The notes below the pieces were generated by a model. That model searched no databases. It was given only the letters and a program-made list of their open reading frames with translations, and was not told the origin of the DNA. From Catellatospora tritici (GTDB lineage: Bacteria; Actinomycetota; Actinomycetes; Mycobacteriales; Micromonosporaceae): 36,526 nucleotides of DNA. Below, one piece after another: positions 1 to 7,953 of the stretch. A program made the position numbers and the translations under genes. The stretch spans positions 1-36,526 of the forward strand of contig NZ_JAHRCY010000043.1 in assembly GCF_019083965.1 (NCBI RefSeq), in the 5' to 3' direction. Numbering within the stretch: the first letter of the stretch is position 1; each line of letters opens with the position of its first letter.

Positions 1-170
1 CCACACCGACCGGCGGCGGCACGATCTTTCAGTAGGACTCAACGTCCAGGAAACGGGAGTGCTCGTCTGCCGGTGGCTACCTACCCACCAGGAGTCTGCC
101 GGATGGCCTACTCCCAGAACTCATTAGAAACGCGAGAATCTGTCCGGTAGCGACGTCGGCCGATACGCGA

Positions 171-204
171 GAAGCGCGGGTGCCCGTTCGGGCGCCCGCG
201 CTTC
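171..204 (-). terminator. Hairpin downstream of serC
   Basis: A 14-bp stem (171-184 with 191-204, one G-U pair) closes a 6-nt loop 18 bp past the serC stop codon. No U tract follows on the minus strand, so it is a GC-rich actinobacterial-type terminator candidate. The remaining bases 1-170 hold nothing I can assign. Confidence 0.7.
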
Positions 205-222
205 ATCCGCGTTGAGCTGCTG

Positions 223-1347
223 TTACAGCTGGTCGATCACGTAGTCGATGCTGGCGGTCAGCGCCTGCACATCGGCTGGGTCGATGGCCGGGTACAGCGC
301 GATGCGCAGCTGGTTGCGGCCGAGCTTGCGGTACGGCTCGGTGTCGACGACGCCGTTGGCGCGCAGCGTCTTGGCGATCGCCGCGGCGTCGATGCTGTCA
401 GCGAAGTCGATCGTGGCGACCACGTTGGAGCGCAGCCCCGGGTCGGTCACGAACGGGGTCGCCACCGGCGACTTCTCCGCCCAGCGGTACAGGATCTCGG
501 CGCTCTCGGCGGTGCGCTGGGTCGCCCAGGCCAGGCCGCCCTGCGCGTTCATCCAGTCGGTCTGCTCGGCGGCCAGGAAGACCGTGGCCAGCGCCGGGGT
601 GTTCAGGGTCTGCTCCAGGCGCGAGTTCTCGATCGCGGTGACCAGGTCGAGGAAGGCCGGGATGTAGCGGCCGCCCGCCTTGATCTCCTCGGCGCGCGCG
701 ATCGCGGCCGGGGACAGGATCGCGATCCACAGGCCGCCGTCGGAGGCGAAGCACTTCTGCGGGGCGAAGTAGTAGACGTCGCTCTGGGTGAGGTCGACAT
801 CCAGACCGCCCGCAGCCGAGGTGGCGTCGTGCAGGACCAGCGCGCCCGGGTCAGCGCCGGCCACCCGCTGCACGGGCACGGCCACACCGGTCGACGTCTC
901 GTTCTGCGGGATGCCGTACGCGTCCACGCCCTCCTCGGCGACCAGGAACGCCGCGCTGCCCGGCTCGCCCTTGTGCACGGTCGGCGCGCCCAGGAACGGG
1001 GCGTCCTTGACCGCCTTGGCGAACTTGGCGCCGAACTCGCCGAAGGTCGCGAACTGCGCCCTGTCCTTGATCAGCGAGAAGGTGGCGACCTCCCAGAACG
1101 CGGTGGTGCCGCCGTTGCCGATGATCACCTCGTAGCCGTCCGGCAGGCCGAAGAACTGGGCCAGGCCCTCACGGAAGCGGGCCACCTGGTTCTTCACCGT
1201 CTTCTGGCGGTGGGAGGTGCCGAGGAACGTGCCGGCGACCGAACTGAGCGCCGCTACCGCCTCGGGGCGGACCTTGGACGGACCGCAGCAGAAACGGCCG
1301 TCGGCGGGCAGGAGCTCAGCGGGAATGCGGATCGGCGTCTCGGCCAT
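223..1347 (-). CDS. serC: Phosphoserine aminotransferase SerC
   Basis: This PLP enzyme converts 3-phosphohydroxypyruvate and glutamate to O-phosphoserine, the second step of cytoplasmic serine synthesis (a role in pyridoxine synthesis is known for the family). The 374-aa protein has the fold-type I layout of actinobacterial SerC: the N-terminal FCCGPSKVR loop (residues 19-27), the GNGGTTAFW cofactor-phosphate segment (77-85), and the PLP-binding lysine K198 inside YYFAPQKCFASDGG. The start is the ATG at 1345-1347, preceded on the minus strand by GAAGGA about 7 nt upstream. It is monocistronic: a hairpin follows the stop and the repeat element 1515-1739 separates it from citrate synthase. Serine is also consumed in this window by the dehydratase at 7954-9312, but the genes are not linked in an operon. 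Confidence 0.95.
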   Translation of the reverse strand: MAETPIRIPAELLPADGRFCCGPSKVRPEAVAALSSVAGTFLGTSHRQKTVKNQVARFREGLAQFFGLPDGYEVIIGNGGTTAFWEVATFSLIKDRAQFATFGEFGAKFAKAVKDAPFLGAPTVHKGEPGSAAFLVAEEGVDAYGIPQNETSTGVAVPVQRVAGADPGALVLHDATSAAGGLDVDLTQSDVYYFAPQKCFASDGGLWIAILSPAAIARAEEIKAGGRYIPAFLDLVTAIENSRLEQTLNTPALATVFLAAEQTDWMNAQGGLAWATQRTAESAEILYRWAEKSPVATPFVTDPGLRSNVVATIDFADSIDAAAIAKTLRANGVVDTEPYRKLGRNQLRIALYPAIDPADVQALTASIDYVIDQL

Positions 1348-1514
1348 GACATCAGTCCTTCAGGCGTGTCAGAGAGTGCGAGATTAGAGCGGCGACGCTG
1401 CCGTATCACCCGGATTCTCCCACGTCAGGCGGCTGCCGCCGCCGCGCCGTCCCAGGGTTTGTCCGTGATGGTGCTCACCTGTCACCCCCGCCCGCTGTGA
1501 TACTCCCGCCGCCT

Positions 1515-1739
1515 GCATTTGCTCTGCACCCACCGCCTTGCTCTGCACCCCCAGACGCAACCGCCGCCCAGCTTGCTCTGCACCCACGGCCCTGCGCTGA
1601 ACCCACGGCCTTGCACTGCACCCACCGGCGCAACCGCTGCCGGGCTTTGCTCTGCACCCACGGCCTTGCTCTGCACCCACCGGTGCGGCTGCGATGCGTC
1701 CGCGGGTGCAGAGCAAGCGGGTGGGTGCAGAGCAAATGC
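1515..1739. repeat. 225-bp foldback repeat element with 19-bp terminal inverted repeats
   Basis: The ends are a perfect 19-bp inverted repeat, GCATTTGCTCTGCACCCAC at 1515-1533 and its complement at 1721-1739. Inside, the 15-nt core TTGCTCTGCACCCAC recurs in the same orientation at 1538-1552, 1573-1587, 1592-1606 (degenerate), 1611-1625 (one mismatch), 1647-1661 and 1666-1680, and once inverted at 1704-1716. The segment lies between the divergently placed serC start and citrate synthase stop and has no convincing coding frame. It looks like a MITE-like or REP-like intergenic element. No target-site duplication is obvious to me. The flanks 1348-1514 and 1740-1765 hold no gene. Confidence 0.7.
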
Positions 1740-1765
1740 GTTCGGGGGTACGTGGTGACAAAGCG

Positions 1766-1798
1766 CGAGCGCCCGCGCGGATCCCGCGCGGGCGCTCG
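1766..1798 (-). terminator. Terminator of citrate synthase gene
   Basis: A perfect 15-bp GC-rich stem (1766-1780 with 1784-1798) closes a 3-nt loop 14 bp beyond the citrate synthase stop codon. The position and stability suggest transcription termination. Confidence 0.75.
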
Positions 1799-1812
1799 TG
1801 AAGATCAGCGGA

Positions 1813-2916
1813 TCAGGCGTGGCTGATGGCGCCCCAGCCCTCGACGTCGCTCGGCTTGCGGGTGCCGGGGCCGATGTACTTGGCCGACGGGCGGACGATG
1901 CGGCCCAGCTTCTTCTGCTCCAGGATGTGTGCGGACCAGCCGGCCACCCGGGCGCAGGTGAACATCGAGGTGAACATGTGCGCGGGCACCTCGGCGAAGT
2001 CCAGCACGACCGCCGACCAGAACTCGACGTTGGTCTCCAGCACCCGGTCGGGGCGGCGGGCGCGCAGCTCGGCCAGGGCCGCCTTCTCCAGCGCCTCGGC
2101 GACCTCGTAGCGGGTCGCGCCCAGCTCCTTGGCCGTACGCCGCAGCACGCGGGCGCGCGGGTCCTCGGCGCGGTAGACGCGGTGGCCGAAGCCCATCAGG
2201 CGCTCGCCCCGGTCCAGCACGCCCTTGACGTAGCCCTCGGCGTCGCCGGAGCGCTCGACGGCCTCGATCATGTGCAGCACCCGGGACGGGGCGCCGCCGT
2301 GCAGCGGGCCGGACAGGGCGCCGATGCCGGAGGAGATGCACGCCGCGGCGTCGGCGCCGGTGGAGGCGACGACCCGGGTGGTGAAGGTCGAGGCGTTCAT
2401 GCCGTGCTCGGCGGCGGAGATGAAGTACGCGTCGACGGCCTTGACGTGGCGGGGGTCAGGCTCGCCGCGCCAGCGCTTCATGAAGCGCTCGACGATCGTC
2501 TGCGCCTTGTCGATCTCCTTCTGCGGCACGGCGGGCAGCCCCAGGCCGCGGGCCGACTGTGCGACGAACGACAGCGCGGTGACCGACACCCGGGCCAGGT
2601 CCTCGCGGGCCTGCTCGTCGGTGATGTCCAGCAGCTGGCCCAGGCCCCAGTACGGCGCGAGCATGGCGACGGCGGACTGCACGTCGACGCGGATGTCGCC
2701 GGAGTGCACCGGCACCGGGAACGGCTCGGCGGGCGGCAGGCCCGGCCCGAACTTGCCGTCGACCAGCAGCGCCCATACGTTGCCGAACGACACCTGGCCG
2801 ATCAGGTCCTCGATGTCGACGCCCCGGTAGCGCAGCGAGCCGCCCTCCTTGTCAGGCTCGGCGATCTCGGTCTCGAAGGCGATCACGCCCTCCAGGCCCG
2901 GCTTGAAGTCGGACAT
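1813..2916 (-). CDS. citA: Citrate synthase 2 (CitA type)
   Basis: It condenses acetyl-CoA and oxaloacetate to citrate at the entry of the TCA cycle. The 367-aa protein is close to the length of short actinobacterial CitA/citrate synthase 2 rather than the 420-440-aa GltA type. The conserved histidines are visible: H171 in AAEHGMNAS, H206 in GPLHGGAP and H245 in MGFGHRVYR. The canonical NVDF motif that carries the catalytic aspartate reads NVEFW here (E298), a conservative Asp-to-Glu change. The start is ATG with GGGAG about 8 nt upstream. The gene stands alone, with a strong hairpin after its stop, and is divergent from pdxH. A 2-methylcitrate synthase activity cannot be excluded from sequence, but no prp genes are nearby. 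Confidence 0.9.
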   Translation of the reverse strand: MSDFKPGLEGVIAFETEIAEPDKEGGSLRYRGVDIEDLIGQVSFGNVWALLVDGKFGPGLPPAEPFPVPVHSGDIRVDVQSAVAMLAPYWGLGQLLDITDEQAREDLARVSVTALSFVAQSARGLGLPAVPQKEIDKAQTIVERFMKRWRGEPDPRHVKAVDAYFISAAEHGMNASTFTTRVVASTGADAAACISSGIGALSGPLHGGAPSRVLHMIEAVERSGDAEGYVKGVLDRGERLMGFGHRVYRAEDPRARVLRRTAKELGATRYEVAEALEKAALAELRARRPDRVLETNVEFWSAVVLDFAEVPAHMFTSMFTCARVAGWSAHILEQKKLGRIVRPSAKYIGPGTRKPSDVEGWGAISHA

Positions 2917-3006
2917 CTGTGTACTCCCGGTCTGTGTGTCGCGGCAGGTTGCGCGGACCTGAGGTTTGGTTCAGTTCGAGCAACATCTTGCTACGGCGTT
3001 AACCGT

Positions 3007-3035
3007 TTGGCGACCCGCCACGGATGTGCTAGACG
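3007..3035 (+). promoter_or_regulatory. Candidate sigma-70-type promoter for pdxH
   Basis: TTGGCG (3007-3012) and TAGACG (3030-3035) are separated by exactly 17 nt in the divergent citA-pdxH intergenic region. Transcription would start near 3042, giving a leader of about 100 nt. This rests on consensus resemblance alone. Confidence 0.35.
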
Positions 3036-3139
3036 CGACATTCTCCGGTGTTTACAACGCGCGAACGGCGAATCCGCGCCGCGCCGGGCCGGGCGGGACA
3101 TGTTTTCCGTCGCGGCCGGGGCTGGGTGAGGATGGTCGG

Positions 3140-3835
3140 GTGACTGAGCAGCCGTCGATCACGCACCCCGACCTCGCCCGGATGCGGCGCGAGTACGCCG
3201 AACCCGCCGAGCCCGGTCCCGCCGTACGCGCCGAGGGGCTGCTGGAGTCGCAGCTGGCCCCGGACTGGACCAACCAGTTCCGGCGCTGGTTCGGCGAGGC
3301 GGTGGCGGCGAGGTTGGTCGAGCCGAACGCGATGATCGTGGCGACGGCGTCGCCGGACGGCCGCCCGAGCAGCCGCACCGTGCTGCTCAAGGGGTACGAC
3401 GAGCACGGGTTCGTGTTCTTCACCAACTACGACTCGCGCAAGGGCCGGGAGGCGCTGGCCAACCCGTACGCGAGCATCACCTTTCCGTGGTTCGCGATCG
3501 GGCGACAGGTGGTGGTGTGCGGGCGGATCACGCCGGTGGACCGCGACGAGAGCGACGAGTACTTCCACCTGCGCCCGCGCGGGGCGCAGCTCGGCGCCTG
3601 GGCCAGCACCCAGTCGTCGGTGCTGGCCGACCGGGCCGCGCTGGAGGAGGCGTACGCCCGCGCGGAGCAATCGTTCCCCGCCGACACGGAGGTGCCGCTG
3701 CCCGGTCACTGGGGCGGGCTGCGGGTCGAACCCGAGACGGTGGAGTTCTGGCAGGGACGGCCCAGCCGACTGCACGATCGGCTGCGCTACCGCCGGGTAG
3801 ACGGCGAGTGGATCGTGGAACGTCTCGCTCCCTGA
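3140..3835 (+). CDS. pdxH: Pyridoxamine/pyridoxine 5'-phosphate oxidase
   Basis: This FMN enzyme oxidises PNP and PMP to pyridoxal 5'-phosphate, the last step of PLP salvage and synthesis. The open frame extends upstream to 2966, but the GTG at 3140 is chosen: GTGAGGA lies 8 nt before it and the resulting 231-aa protein matches family length. Family hallmarks are present: the FMN-binding strand VLLKGYDEHGFVFFTNYDSR, GAWASTQSS, and the C-terminal signature HWGGLRVEPETVEFWQG followed by RLHDRLRY. It is followed 25 bp later by the aldose-epimerase gene in the same direction and may be cotranscribed with it. PLP made here would serve SerC. Confidence 0.93.
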   Translation: MTEQPSITHPDLARMRREYAEPAEPGPAVRAEGLLESQLAPDWTNQFRRWFGEAVAARLVEPNAMIVATASPDGRPSSRTVLLKGYDEHGFVFFTNYDSRKGREALANPYASITFPWFAIGRQVVVCGRITPVDRDESDEYFHLRPRGAQLGAWASTQSSVLADRAALEEAYARAEQSFPADTEVPLPGHWGGLRVEPETVEFWQGRPSRLHDRLRYRRVDGEWIVERLAP

Positions 3836-3860
3836 CTCCGGCAATGTAAGGTGCGGGGTC

Positions 3861-4781
3861 GTGACCAACTTTCACCCGTCCGGCACCCAATGGACGATTG
3901 TGCACGGTGCGCAGACCGCCACCGTGGTCGAAGTCGGCGGTGGGCTGCGCGGATACGCGGTCGGCGGTGTGGACGTCCTCGACGGGTTCGGCGCGGACGA
4001 GCTGTGCCCCGCCGGCGCCGGTCAGACGCTGGCGCCCTGGCCCAACCGGGTCCGCGACGGCTACTACCGGTACGACGGCCACCCGCACCAGCTCTCGCTG
4101 ACCGAACCGGCCCTGCACAACGCCATCCACGGCCTGGTGCACTGGCTGCCCTGGACCGCGGTCGAGCAGACCGAGGACGCCGTGACCGTTGAGTGCGTGC
4201 TGCACCCGCGCCCCGGCTATCCGTGGCAGCTGCGCCTGCGCACCGCGTACTCCCTCGACGACGCGGGACTGCGGATCAGCCACACCGTGGTCAACGAGGC
4301 GCCGACGGAGGCCCCGTTCGGGCTGGGCGTTCACCCGTACCTGCACATCCCGGGCGTCGCCGTGGACGACCTGGTGCTGCACATCCCCGCCCGCACCCGC
4401 CTGCTGGTCGACGGCCGGATGCTGCCGATCGGCGCGGCGAAGGTGGCCGGTGGCGAGTTCGACTTCACCGAGGCCCGGCGCCTGGGCGCGCTGGAGCTGG
4501 ACACCGCGTTCGGTGACGTGATCCGCGAGGATGACGGCGGCTCGGCGGTCAGCATCACCGCCCCCGACGGGCGCGCCGTGCGGGTCTGGGCCGACGAGAA
4601 CTTCGGCTGGTGGCAGCTGTTCACCTCGCACACGCTGACCGGTCCGCGGCACCGCCGCTCGATCGCGATCGAGCCGATGACCTGCCCGCCGGACGCGCTG
4701 CGCTCCGGCCGGGACCTGATCACCCTGGCCCCCAGCCAGCTGTGGGCGGGCACCTGGGGCATCACCGCGACGGCGGCGTAG
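3861..4781 (+). CDS. Aldose 1-epimerase family protein
   Basis: It is likely to interconvert the alpha and beta anomers of hexoses (galactose-mutarotase fold, cytoplasmic). The 306-aa protein keeps the expected active-site residues: the LHNAIHG histidine pair (H86/H90), H158 in GVHPYL, and the catalytic-base glutamate E271 in AIEPMTCPPDAL. The NR substrate-contact pair occurs in WPNRVRDG. The start is GTG at 3861 with a weak upstream purine run (GTAAGGTGCGGGG). Its stop codon abuts the ATG of the nitroreductase gene, so the two are translationally adjacent. The specific sugar is unknown and no sugar-catabolic genes sit next to it. Confidence 0.85.
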   Translation: MTNFHPSGTQWTIVHGAQTATVVEVGGGLRGYAVGGVDVLDGFGADELCPAGAGQTLAPWPNRVRDGYYRYDGHPHQLSLTEPALHNAIHGLVHWLPWTAVEQTEDAVTVECVLHPRPGYPWQLRLRTAYSLDDAGLRISHTVVNEAPTEAPFGLGVHPYLHIPGVAVDDLVLHIPARTRLLVDGRMLPIGAAKVAGGEFDFTEARRLGALELDTAFGDVIREDDGGSAVSITAPDGRAVRVWADENFGWWQLFTSHTLTGPRHRRSIAIEPMTCPPDALRSGRDLITLAPSQLWAGTWGITATAA

Positions 4782-5417
4782 ATGGAGTTCGCCGACGTCG
4801 TCCGCCGTCGCCGGATGGTGCGCAACTATGACCCGGACCGGCCGGTGCCGCCCGAGGTGGTGGAGAAGCTGCTGCGCCACGCCACGCACGCGCCCTCGGC
4901 CGGGTTCTCGCAGGGCTGGGCCTTCCTGGTGCTGGAGACCCCGGAGGAGCGCGCGCGGTTCTGGGACGCGGCCACGCCCAAGACCGAGGTGTGGCGGCAG
5001 TGGCTGACCAACATGCGCAAGGCGCCGCTGCTGATCGTGCCGCTGTCGCACAAGGCGGCCTACCTGAGCCGGTACGCCGAGGCGGACAAGGGCTGGACGG
5101 ATCAGGACGAGGCGCGCTGGCCGGTGCCGTACTGGCACATCGACACCGGGATGGCGTCGCTGCTGATGCTGCTCACGGCCGTGGACGAGGGCCTGGGCGC
5201 GTGCTTCTTCGGCGTGCCGCCGGAGCGGATCGACGCGTTCCGGGAGGCGTTCGGGGTGCCCGCGGAGTACACCCCGATCGGGGCGGTGAGCGTGGGCTAC
5301 CGGGCTCCCGACCATCGGTCGAAGTCACTCAAGCGGGGGCGGCGCGGCCTCGACGATGTGGTGCACCGTGGAGCGTGGGGGAACACAGGCGCGCCGGAGG
5401 TCGCCTCCGGCGGTTAG
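4782..5417 (+). CDS. Nitroreductase family protein
   Basis: This is an FMN-dependent oxidoreductase of the nitroreductase superfamily, 211 aa. Recognisable features are the N-terminal RRRRMVRNYDPDRPVP segment (FMN-phosphate contact), the THAPSAGFSQGWAFLV motif, and the C-terminal GACFFGVPPE...GAVSVGY segment that closes the FMN pocket. The ATG follows the upstream stop codon with no gap, so translation is probably coupled to the epimerase gene. The physiological substrate cannot be told from sequence. Members reduce nitroaromatics, quinones or flavins, and some cleave cofactors. Confidence 0.85.
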   Translation: MEFADVVRRRRMVRNYDPDRPVPPEVVEKLLRHATHAPSAGFSQGWAFLVLETPEERARFWDAATPKTEVWRQWLTNMRKAPLLIVPLSHKAAYLSRYAEADKGWTDQDEARWPVPYWHIDTGMASLLMLLTAVDEGLGACFFGVPPERIDAFREAFGVPAEYTPIGAVSVGYRAPDHRSKSLKRGRRGLDDVVHRGAWGNTGAPEVASGG

Positions 5418-5455
5418 TCTGGGCGCGGTCCTGGTCGGGTTGGGAGGGGAAGAAC

Positions 5456-5749
5456 GTGATCTTCAAGGCGGTACGGGACGGTCGTCCGTACCCTGACCAC
5501 GGCTACACCCTCAAGCAGTGGGCCGAGATCCCACCGCGCCCGATCTCGCTGAACCAGCTGGTCACCACCAAGTTGGAGATGGCGCTGGACCGGGTGCTGG
5601 CCGACGACTCGACCTTCTACGGCGACCTGTTCCCGCACGTCGTGGAGTGGAAGGGCGAGCTGTACCTGGAGGACGGCCTGCACCGCGCCCTGCGCGCGGC
5701 CCTGCAGCAGCGCCACCAGATCCACGTCCGGGTCCTGCAGCTCAGCTGA
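5456..5749 (+). CDS. Conserved small actinobacterial protein of unknown function
   Basis: The predicted 97-aa cytoplasmic protein begins VIFKAVRDGRPYPDHGYT and ends HQIHVRVLQLS. The start is GTG at 5456, preceded at ideal spacing by the very strong GGGAGGGGAAG; the frame is open much further upstream but overlaps the nitroreductase gene. The sequence has a compact alpha/beta character, an RP-x-SLNQLVTTK segment and a conserved-looking LEDGLHRALRAALQQR helix, with no membrane segment and no cysteines. I do not recognise a functional family. It lies 38 bp after the nitroreductase gene and 65 bp before the acyl-CoA dehydrogenase gene, all on the same strand. Confidence 0.8.
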   Translation: MIFKAVRDGRPYPDHGYTLKQWAEIPPRPISLNQLVTTKLEMALDRVLADDSTFYGDLFPHVVEWKGELYLEDGLHRALRAALQQRHQIHVRVLQLS

Positions 5750-5814
5750 CCGGCATGCCGGTTCGGCGACGGCGTCCTTCACCGGGGTGCTGACCCGCCG
5801 TTAAGGTGAGGCCC

Positions 5815-6987
5815 GTGACGACTCCCGTGCTGCCGCTGGACCTGCTCGACCTCGACGCCCTGCTCACCGACGAGGAGCGGGAGATCCGGGCGGTGGTGCG
5901 CCGCCTGGTCGACGACAAGGTGCGGCCGTACGTGGCGGGCTGGTACGAGACCGGCCACGCCCCCGTCCGCGAGCTGGCCCGCGACTTCGGCGCCCAGGGC
6001 CTGCTCGGCATGCACCTGACCGGCTACGGCTGCGCCGGGACCAGCGCGGTCGCGTACGGGCTGGCCTGCCTGGAGTTGGAGGCCGCCGACTCGGGTGTGC
6101 GCTCGCTGGTGAGCGTGCAGGGCTCGCTGGCCATGTTCGCGATCTGGAAGTACGGCTCGGCGGAGCAGAAGCAGCGCTGGCTGCCCGGCATGGCCAAGGG
6201 TGAGCTGATCGGCTGCTTCGGCCTGACCGAGCCCGACCACGGCTCCGACCCGGCCGGGATGGCCACCCGGGCCCGCCGCGACGGCTCGGACTGGGTGCTC
6301 GACGGCGGCAAGATGTGGATCACCAACGCGCCGCTCGCGGACGTGGCCGTGATCTGGGCCCGCACCGACGACGGCGTACGCGGGTTCGCCGTGCCGACCG
6401 ACACGCCGGGATTCACCGCCCGGGAGATCACCGGCAAGCTGTCGCTGCGCGCCAGCGCCACCGGCGAGATCGTGCTCGACGGCGTACGGCTGCCCGCCGA
6501 CGCCCAGCTGCCCGGCGCCGAGGGCCTGCGCGCCCCGCTGAGCTGCCTCACCGAGGCCCGCTACGGCATCGTCTGGGGCGCGATCGGGGCGGCCCGCGAC
6601 TGCCTGCACACCGCGCTCGACTACGCCGTCCACCGCACCCAGTTCGGCAAGCCGATCGCGGCGTTCCAGTTGACCCAGGCCAAGCTCGCCGACATGGCGC
6701 TGGAGCTGCAGAAGGGCTGGCTGCTGGCGCTGCACCTGGGCCGCACCGCCGACCGGGGCGCGCTGCGTCCGGAGATGGTCAGCGCGGGCAAGCTCAACAA
6801 CGTACGGGAGGCGATCGCGATCGCCCGGCAGTGCCGCACCATCCTGGGCGCCAACGGCGTCTCCGGCGAGTACCCGGTGCTGCGCCACGCCAACAACCTG
6901 GAGAGCGTGCTGACCTACGAGGGCACCTCGGAGATCCACCAGCTGGTGCTCGGCCAGCGGTTGACCGGCATCGCCGCGTTCGGCTGA
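5815..6987 (+). CDS. Acyl-CoA dehydrogenase, glutaryl-CoA-dehydrogenase-like
   Basis: This FAD flavoenzyme oxidises an acyl-CoA at the alpha-beta bond and passes electrons to ETF. The 390-aa protein shows the three family domains: an N-terminal helical domain, the middle FAD strand FGLTEPDHGSDPAGM with KMWITNAPLADVAV, and the C-terminal helical domain with RTQFGKPIAAFQLTQAKLADM. The catalytic base is E369 in LTYEGTSEIHQLVLG. This YEGT arrangement with LGANGVSGEYP is typical of the glutaryl-CoA dehydrogenase branch. I prefer the GTG at 5815 because AAGGTGAG (5803-5810) is correctly spaced for it; the GTG at 5806 would overlap that site. No lysine- or tryptophan-degradation genes are adjacent, so the substrate is inferred only. 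Confidence 0.88.
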   Translation: MTTPVLPLDLLDLDALLTDEEREIRAVVRRLVDDKVRPYVAGWYETGHAPVRELARDFGAQGLLGMHLTGYGCAGTSAVAYGLACLELEAADSGVRSLVSVQGSLAMFAIWKYGSAEQKQRWLPGMAKGELIGCFGLTEPDHGSDPAGMATRARRDGSDWVLDGGKMWITNAPLADVAVIWARTDDGVRGFAVPTDTPGFTAREITGKLSLRASATGEIVLDGVRLPADAQLPGAEGLRAPLSCLTEARYGIVWGAIGAARDCLHTALDYAVHRTQFGKPIAAFQLTQAKLADMALELQKGWLLALHLGRTADRGALRPEMVSAGKLNNVREAIAIARQCRTILGANGVSGEYPVLRHANNLESVLTYEGTSEIHQLVLGQRLTGIAAFG

Positions 6988-7071
6988 GTCGTCTTCGAGA
7001 TCAGGAGTGTCCCGTTGTCGGGGTGAGGTAATACCGTGGGTGTCACCACCGGAACTCAGCGGGAGGCTCAC

Positions 7072-7857
7072 ATGGGCGCCGACGAACCGACGCAGAACCT
7101 GCCCGAGTACTCACCGGGCCGAGCCAAGCCGACCGAGCCCCTGCCCACCCTGCGGGCCAAGGGCACGGACCCGGACGACGACCACGACCATGAGCACGAG
7201 CCGCCGCGACCGCGTCGGCGCTGGTTCCGCGGCATCCTGCTGACCTTCCTCGTGCTGGCCCTGGCCGGGATCGCGGTGGGCGGGCTCACCGTGGCCGGGC
7301 TCATCCCGAAGCTGCGCAACCCGTTCGCCGAGCAGGTGACCGACAAGAGCCAGCCGCCCGTGCTGCTGTCGATCAAGGATCTGAGCCGGTTCGTCGCGGC
7401 CGAGGGCAACTACGAGGTCATCGTCGACCTCAAGGAGGACCGCAAGTTCCTGCCCGACTGGCTGTACAACCAGCACACCCTGTTCGTGGCCGCCGGCACC
7501 GTCGAGGCGTACGTCGACTTCTCGCAGCTCACCGAGGCCCAGATCATCGACTCGGCCGACCACAAGACGGTGACGATCAACCTGCCCGCCCCGCAACTCG
7601 CCGCCCCCAACCTCGACCTGGACCGCAGCTACGTCTACGCCGAGGACCGGGGCCTGATCAACCGGGTGGGCGACTTCTTCGACGGCGACCCCAACCGCCA
7701 GCAGGAGACGATGCAGGCGGCCGAGGAGAAGCTGAAGAACGCCGCCCAGGGCAGCCAGCTCAAGGAGCGCGCCCAGGAGAACACCCGCAAGACGCTGGAA
7801 GGCCTGCTGCACTCGCTCGGCTACACCAACGTCACCATCACCTTCAACGACCTGTGA
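7072..7857 (+). CDS. DUF4230 family membrane-anchored protein
   Basis: The 261-aa protein has a hydrophilic, His/Asp-rich cytoplasmic N terminus (DDDHDHEHE near residues 36-44), one membrane helix (roughly 53-76, GILLTFLVLALAGIAVGGLTVAGL), and an extracytoplasmic domain. The domain begins LLSIKDLSRFVAAEGNYEVIVDL and contains TVEAYVDFSQL and ITINLPAPQL-like strands, as in DUF4230 proteins. A C-terminal helical stretch (RQQETMQAAEEKLKNAA) is probably coiled. The ATG at 7072 is chosen because GGGAGG sits 6 nt upstream; an in-frame GTG at 7036 lacks a site. The function of the family is unknown. The N-terminal histidines could bind metal, but this is speculation. Confidence 0.85.
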   Translation: MGADEPTQNLPEYSPGRAKPTEPLPTLRAKGTDPDDDHDHEHEPPRPRRRWFRGILLTFLVLALAGIAVGGLTVAGLIPKLRNPFAEQVTDKSQPPVLLSIKDLSRFVAAEGNYEVIVDLKEDRKFLPDWLYNQHTLFVAAGTVEAYVDFSQLTEAQIIDSADHKTVTINLPAPQLAAPNLDLDRSYVYAEDRGLINRVGDFFDGDPNRQQETMQAAEEKLKNAAQGSQLKERAQENTRKTLEGLLHSLGYTNVTITFNDL

Positions 7858-7953
7858 CCCGATGAGCTGTGATCGGGCTCGCCCGAGGTAGGGGCGACCC
7901 CGGTCACAGCGCTATCGTTGCTCCGTCCGCTTCCAGCGTCGGAGGGTGTGTCG

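Noticed and set aside
1515..1739. CRISPR-like look of the serC-citA repeats
   Set aside because: Copies occur in both orientations, spacers are short and of uneven length, and no cas genes are present.
3528..5315. A 595-aa open frame on the minus strand
   Set aside because: It overlaps pdxH, the epimerase and the nitroreductase, which have clear family motifs; its own translation is low-complexity Arg/Pro/Gly/Val as expected from high-GC antisense frames.
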